Shown here: piece by piece, positions 22,920 through 26,873 of the stretch
Layout of the letters: every line of letters begins with the position of its first letter
Position numbering within the stretch: position 1 is the first letter of the stretch
NCBI GenBank assembly: GCA_002751075.1
Contig: NAOQ01000035.1
Coordinates: 237,051-263,923, forward strand
Direction: 5' to 3'
Origin: Ichthyophonus hoferi
Taxonomy: Eukaryota; Opisthokonta; Ichthyosporea; Ichthyophonida; Ichthyophonidae
Length of the DNA: 26,873 nucleotides
The notes under the pieces: model-generated
Database searches by the model: none
The model's input: the letters and a program-made list of their open reading frames with translations, nothing else
What the model was told of the DNA's origin: nothing
Program-made: the position numbers and the translations under genes

Positions 22920-25900
22920 ATGGACACAAGCTTCGATGAATTTGGTGAATTCGCCGACCCTAGTGCAAATCAGGTCGGTAAATGGCCCTCAAAAGCCTCC
23001 CTCACACGTACACACTAATTGGTATGCAGAGTATAACTATATGTGCGTATACAGTGCTATTATGCTTATATATTAGGTGTAACACAACCAACTGTTGATA
23101 TATACCGTTACTTATATACTTCCCTACTCATCACTCCACCATGCACAGGCATTCATTCATTATTTCCTATTGTTTGTGGCTTTTTCTCATAATTATATTC
23201 TTTAAAATTATTATAGCGTGCTCATGTATAAGACATACAGCATCTGAAGACAAACACACCCGGTATTGTAAATACCTACATCTATGCCACGCATTTAATA
23301 TCAATGGATATTACCAATTTAATGTGTTTATATCATTATTTATATCTACCTAGCAGTTTACTTTTCTTCTTTATTCACTTTCCTTAGCAGTGAAGCTATG
23401 TGTATGGATATTTCCTTAGTCAATTATGTTCGTGATTACAAAAGAATGCATGTTGGGGCGGATACAATGAATTACATGTTTATATATAATATTTTTCTAT
23501 ACTACTAGGCAAACCTTCCTTCTCTACTACTATTTCTTTATATGACATCACTAAATTTTCTTTTGCTTTTTATAAATATATTATCCATACATAAATTATT
23601 TATAATTATTTAAACTTCTTTAAAACTAAACGATAAAATGTATGTAAGAATCTGCCTTGCATGATATGAAGTTTTTGTATTCAAAAGGGAAGATCAACTT
23701 GTTTATCACATATTACCCCTTTAATAATTTATATTCCTTTCACGCTTATTAATCACACCCTCTACTCTTTCCCTTATATTTCTATTTATAAATCCACACA
23801 TACTTGGAGGTAAATGTATATATATAACAATATACACAACCACACACTCCCATATATATGGTTCTTTTCAACTCTCTCTATTATTGTTCAGGATGACGAT
23901 GTCTTCGGTGACTTTGCAGATTTTCCCGCCACTGAACAGGGAGAAGCTATGTTTGCTACTGGAGAAGATGCCTTTTTTGAGAAAAATAACGTTAAAGCTG
24001 AAGGAAATGTTGTGTCTGGGGAAGGAGATGATTACCTTGAGGGTAATATAGTATATATCGATGAGGGTGAGGGAAAGTTAGTAAGTAATAATAATAATAA
24101 TAGCTCTCTTGATACCCTGCCTTTAGGTAAGACCTCACAGAGTCCCGTTCACTCGTCTTTGTCTGAACCAATCATATCCCCCCCTATATCACATCCTACT
24201 ATGCCATTGGAGGACCCCTTGGATGAACCTACCTGTCCCATCCAATCTACAGGTGATGCCATAACAACGGAAGATAGTGCTACCTCATTGGATGATATGT
24301 CATCCAATAGAGTGGAGGGGAAGTTAACTAATGACTCTACTGTTATTGGATTAGACACTGTCCAATCACAACGCACACCTTCGTCCCCACCAATGGAATA
24401 TACGGATAAGGAGGTAACTATGCTAGAGACCAGTGATAGTAACCTGTTTATAGCTACTTCATTGGATGATATGTCATCCAATGGAGTGGAGGGGAAGTTA
24501 GCTAATGACTCTCCTGCTATCGGATTAGACACTGGGCAATCACAGCACACACCTACGTCCCCACCAATGGAATATAAGGATAAGGAGAGCACAATGTCAA
24601 GGATCAGTGATAATAACTTGTTTCCCGTAGATAATAATATAGATGATCCTGTCGCTACAGACTTGGATAATATTTCAGGGTTGGAAATTGGACCAATTTC
24701 CCCGCGTCATAGTGACCCATTAACGAGATCTGTAGAGGCAAAAATAAGTGTTATAGTGGACCCAATGAGTGATCAAGAATATATTTCTGCGTCGTCGGGT
24801 GATGACCTACCAGTAAACACTATCATATCAGAGGTTGAGGTAGATGTCGAATCACAATCATCTGCGGAAGATACTGATCCAACCTCATTGGAGAATCATA
24901 ACTCCAAAAATTGTTTGATTGAAGAAACATTGGAATGGCAAAGTTCATTGGCTATACAAAGCAAAGAGGGAGTGAAAAAGGAAAAGGTAGAAGGGAAGAA
25001 AAACAAGTTGAACGAAACTTCTTCCTCATTGGATATCTCAGAGAGCTCACCACTTAAAACCGAGGAGATAATTATAGAAACCAACGAGACACGCGAAAGT
25101 GGAGAGACCTTACCGCACTCTGATGGCGAATGGGATACGGATAATTTTGAGAAGGATGGCTCAGGAGATGATGATTCATGGTGCGAAACATTTGAGTATG
25201 ATAGTCATAATGAGGGTGATGTTGATGAAAATGGTAGTAATGTTTCTAAGGTGGATGATTTTGGCAATTTTGGTGACTTTGAAGACGCTGCAGTAGGGTC
25301 AGGTATATTAGTGTGTGTGAGTTGGTTGGTTAATTTTAATGTATAGGGAATACTCTGTTGTATTGGCTATATATATATATTATCCTCTCACTTTTTATTA
25401 TTATTTATTTATTAGTTTATTTCTATATTTTGTAATTTGGGTACACACATTTGTGCTTCTACATATGCTATCCTATTCATGCTCTCTATATATTCAATCC
25501 ATCAATTATTTATTTAGATGTACGCCGGTCTTATATTGGTTCTTTTTTCATATTTTTATGTCATTTATATATATATATATATATTATATGCATGTAACTA
25601 TTTCTCTTGCTTTCTTTCTCTCTCCCTCTCTCTCTGATAGACATGTATTTTTACGTATTTCCTTTAGATGCCATCCGAGTAGCTTTTAGACATTTAAGGA
25701 GACATTAATTAATTTAATTAATTACAATTAGTGGGTATTAGTGGGTTAGGGTGATTTCTATTACAAGGAGTCCACGTGTTCAGCCCTATATGGTAATTTA
25801 TACATCTATATATATATTACTGTCCACCAATTCATTGGTAGTTTCACAGATGATAATTGGGCTGGTGATTTCAAGAGTGGTGACGTCATGGATGGGAATG

Positions 25901-26428
25901 GGGACGAATGGGAGTCATCCTTTGACAGCCCAGCGCCCATAGATGGTATGTGACTATGTGTATGGTATGTACTTGATCTAATAAGAGATTACCCTGAAGT
26001 TGTACAGACTATATACTATGCAATATACTATACTTTATATACTATAGACTGTACAATATACTATTCCCTATACCCACATATAATAGCATAAATATAAATA
26101 TTTACGCATGAAAATACTTGGCTTGTTTTAACCTCTTCTCCTGCCCAGTCACTTAGAACAAATACATTTTTATTCTTTTACAACTATTTTATTATTTATA
26201 TTACTATACTACCATCTCACCTATATCCATTTTTCTTGCATTTGTTTTTCGTGTTTATTTATTTTTTAATAGATACCATATATATATGTAATCCAATCAA
26301 TACAATACTTGTTAATAAATCTTTTAACTTACTCAGATACCTCGCTATCCAATAAGACACCTATCTCAGAAAATAACCCTGTCTATCCATTATCCAATCA
26401 AATCTCCGAAGAAGCAAGAAATATTTTG
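22920..26428 (+). CDS. Aftiphilin/synergin-like clathrin-adaptor accessory protein, 3' end beyond window
   Basis: Exons 22920-22973, 23892-25302, 25850-25945, 26337-26428, with phases 0/1/1/0 matching at each junction; 551 residues visible. The start is chosen because the 18-residue first exon already carries the motif DEFGEFAD. Further copies are FGDFADF (23-29) and DDFGNFGDFED (473-483). Acidic residues followed by FG(D/E)F are the known ligand type for the gamma-ear/GAE domains of AP-1 and GGA adaptors; EWESSF and DNWAGDF near 490-515 resemble adaptor-binding WxxF motifs. The rest is acidic, Ser/Thr/Pro-rich and probably disordered, like vertebrate aftiphilin. The last visible exon ends ISEEARNIL, resembling the start of the conserved C-terminal segment of aftiphilin (SEEA.. 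then LPDL); that continuation lies past the window. Expected role: clathrin-coat traffic at trans-Golgi/endosomes. Residues 148-263 are a tandem duplication. The family call rests on short motifs. Confidence 0.65.
24279..24626 (+). repeat. 174-bp (58-residue) in-frame tandem duplication inside the clathrin accessory gene
   Basis: Copy 1 at 24279-24452 (residues 148-205) and copy 2 at 24453-24626 (206-263) both begin ATSLDDMSSN and share VEGKL, IGLDT, QSQ and SPPMEY; 44 of 58 residues are identical by hand count. A decayed third start, ATDLDNISG, follows a little later. Located in the disordered region of the protein. Confidence 0.9.
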
Positions 26429-26747
26429 GTATGATATGCGAGCCAGTACATTGGCTAGATAAAAAGATAAAGCTGTCTCTACCATAGGATTATAGTTATC
26501 ATAGTTACCTAGACATCCTCGTAGGGACATATATATACACATACATGCAATTCTTTCATTTTTGTTTTTATTATGCTAGCTGCCTGATCTTTATAAACAT
26601 TACTATTATCTTTCCCACATAGGTTGTTGCTTTCAAATTTATATATATTTTTTGTGTGGTTAGGGAGTAAATGTATTTTTGCGTATGGGGCTAAGTCTAT
26701 CAAGATGCACAACTACCTATACCTATATACATACATATGTATGTATG

Positions 26748-26779
<32 letters not shown>

Positions 26780-26873
26780 GATGTTATGTATGTATGTATG
26801 TATGTATGTATGTATGTATGTATGTATGTATGTATGTATGTATTGATGTATGTATGTATGTATGTATGTATGT
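26429..26873 (+). other. Start of the next intron of the clathrin accessory gene
   Basis: Follows donor TTG|GTATGA at 26428/26429, phase 0. No further exon recognised before the window ends; the right part is a long microsatellite. The expected conserved C-terminal exon is missing from the window. Confidence 0.6.
26734..26873. repeat. (GTAT)n microsatellite reaching the window edge
   Basis: About 140 bases of GTAT tetramers with a few interruptions (TATATATG, GGATGTTATG, TTGATG). It runs out of the window, so its full length is unknown. Confidence 0.95.

Noticed and set aside
23814-23891. Upstream ATG giving MYIYNNIHNH at the front of the long frame ending 25346
   Set aside because: It lies in the intron; the acceptor at 23891 and the exon at 22920-22973 carrying DEFGEFAD match in phase and in motif. 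The tail after 25302 in the same frame is likewise intronic.
24149-24592. 147-residue minus-strand frame opposite the clathrin accessory gene
   Set aside because: It is the complement of the duplicated, codon-biased coding exon; no motif and no splice context of its own.
1-26873. tRNA, rRNA, CRISPR, retroelement or transposase genes
   Set aside because: Looked for B-box-like words, regularly spaced repeats with unique spacers, and reverse transcriptase, integrase or transposase motifs on both strands by eye; none was convincing.

Overview
This window is nuclear DNA from an intron-rich, strongly AT-rich eukaryote. Three of its four genes are split by GT..AG introns whose reading phases match across every junction I checked, and the introns and spacers carry many microsatellites. 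The lineage cannot be fixed from the window. The NAD kinase has wording close to plant, algal and stramenopile enzymes (GGDG followed by a hydrophobic residue; VATPTGSTAYS). The trypsin-type protease and the aftiphilin/synergin-like protein would also fit many protists or early animals. The genetic code is standard. No rRNA, tRNA, CRISPR array or viral element was seen.

Layout. (1) 851-5670, plus strand: NAD kinase, nine exons recovered and the whole catalytic core intact; the first exon or exons upstream were not found. Its introns are full of simple and short tandem repeats. (2) 5671-7797: spacer with nothing recognisable. (3) 7798-8757, minus strand: an intronless nicotinamide-nucleotide adenylyltransferase-like gene that converges on the NAD kinase. 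(4) 8758-10151: head-to-head spacer holding a fold-back (inverted-repeat) element at about 9314-9790. (5) 10152-18849, plus strand: a secreted trypsin-family serine protease of 708 residues in eight exons, with a complete catalytic triad and a roughly 360-residue C-terminal part of no family I recognise. (6) 18850-22919: spacer without a supported gene; its last 600 bases look promoter-like (CCAAT boxes, then a 17-bp TATA-containing tandem repeat abutting the start codon). (7) 22920-26428 and beyond the window: an acidic, disordered clathrin-adaptor accessory protein of aftiphilin/synergin type, with four exons visible.

How they may relate. NMNAT-type enzymes make NAD(P)-pathway dinucleotide and NAD kinase converts NAD to NADP, so genes 1 and 3 encode consecutive steps and lie as neighbours about 2.1 kb apart. 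Whether this is selected linkage or chance cannot be told from one genome. The protease and the clathrin accessory protein both concern the secretory/endocytic route, but nothing in the sequence ties them together. I found no clearly new multi-gene system. The points most worth a second look are the protease's unknown C-terminal region and non-basic activation site, the NAD gene pair, the fold-back element, and the TATA-like repeat at the start of the last gene.
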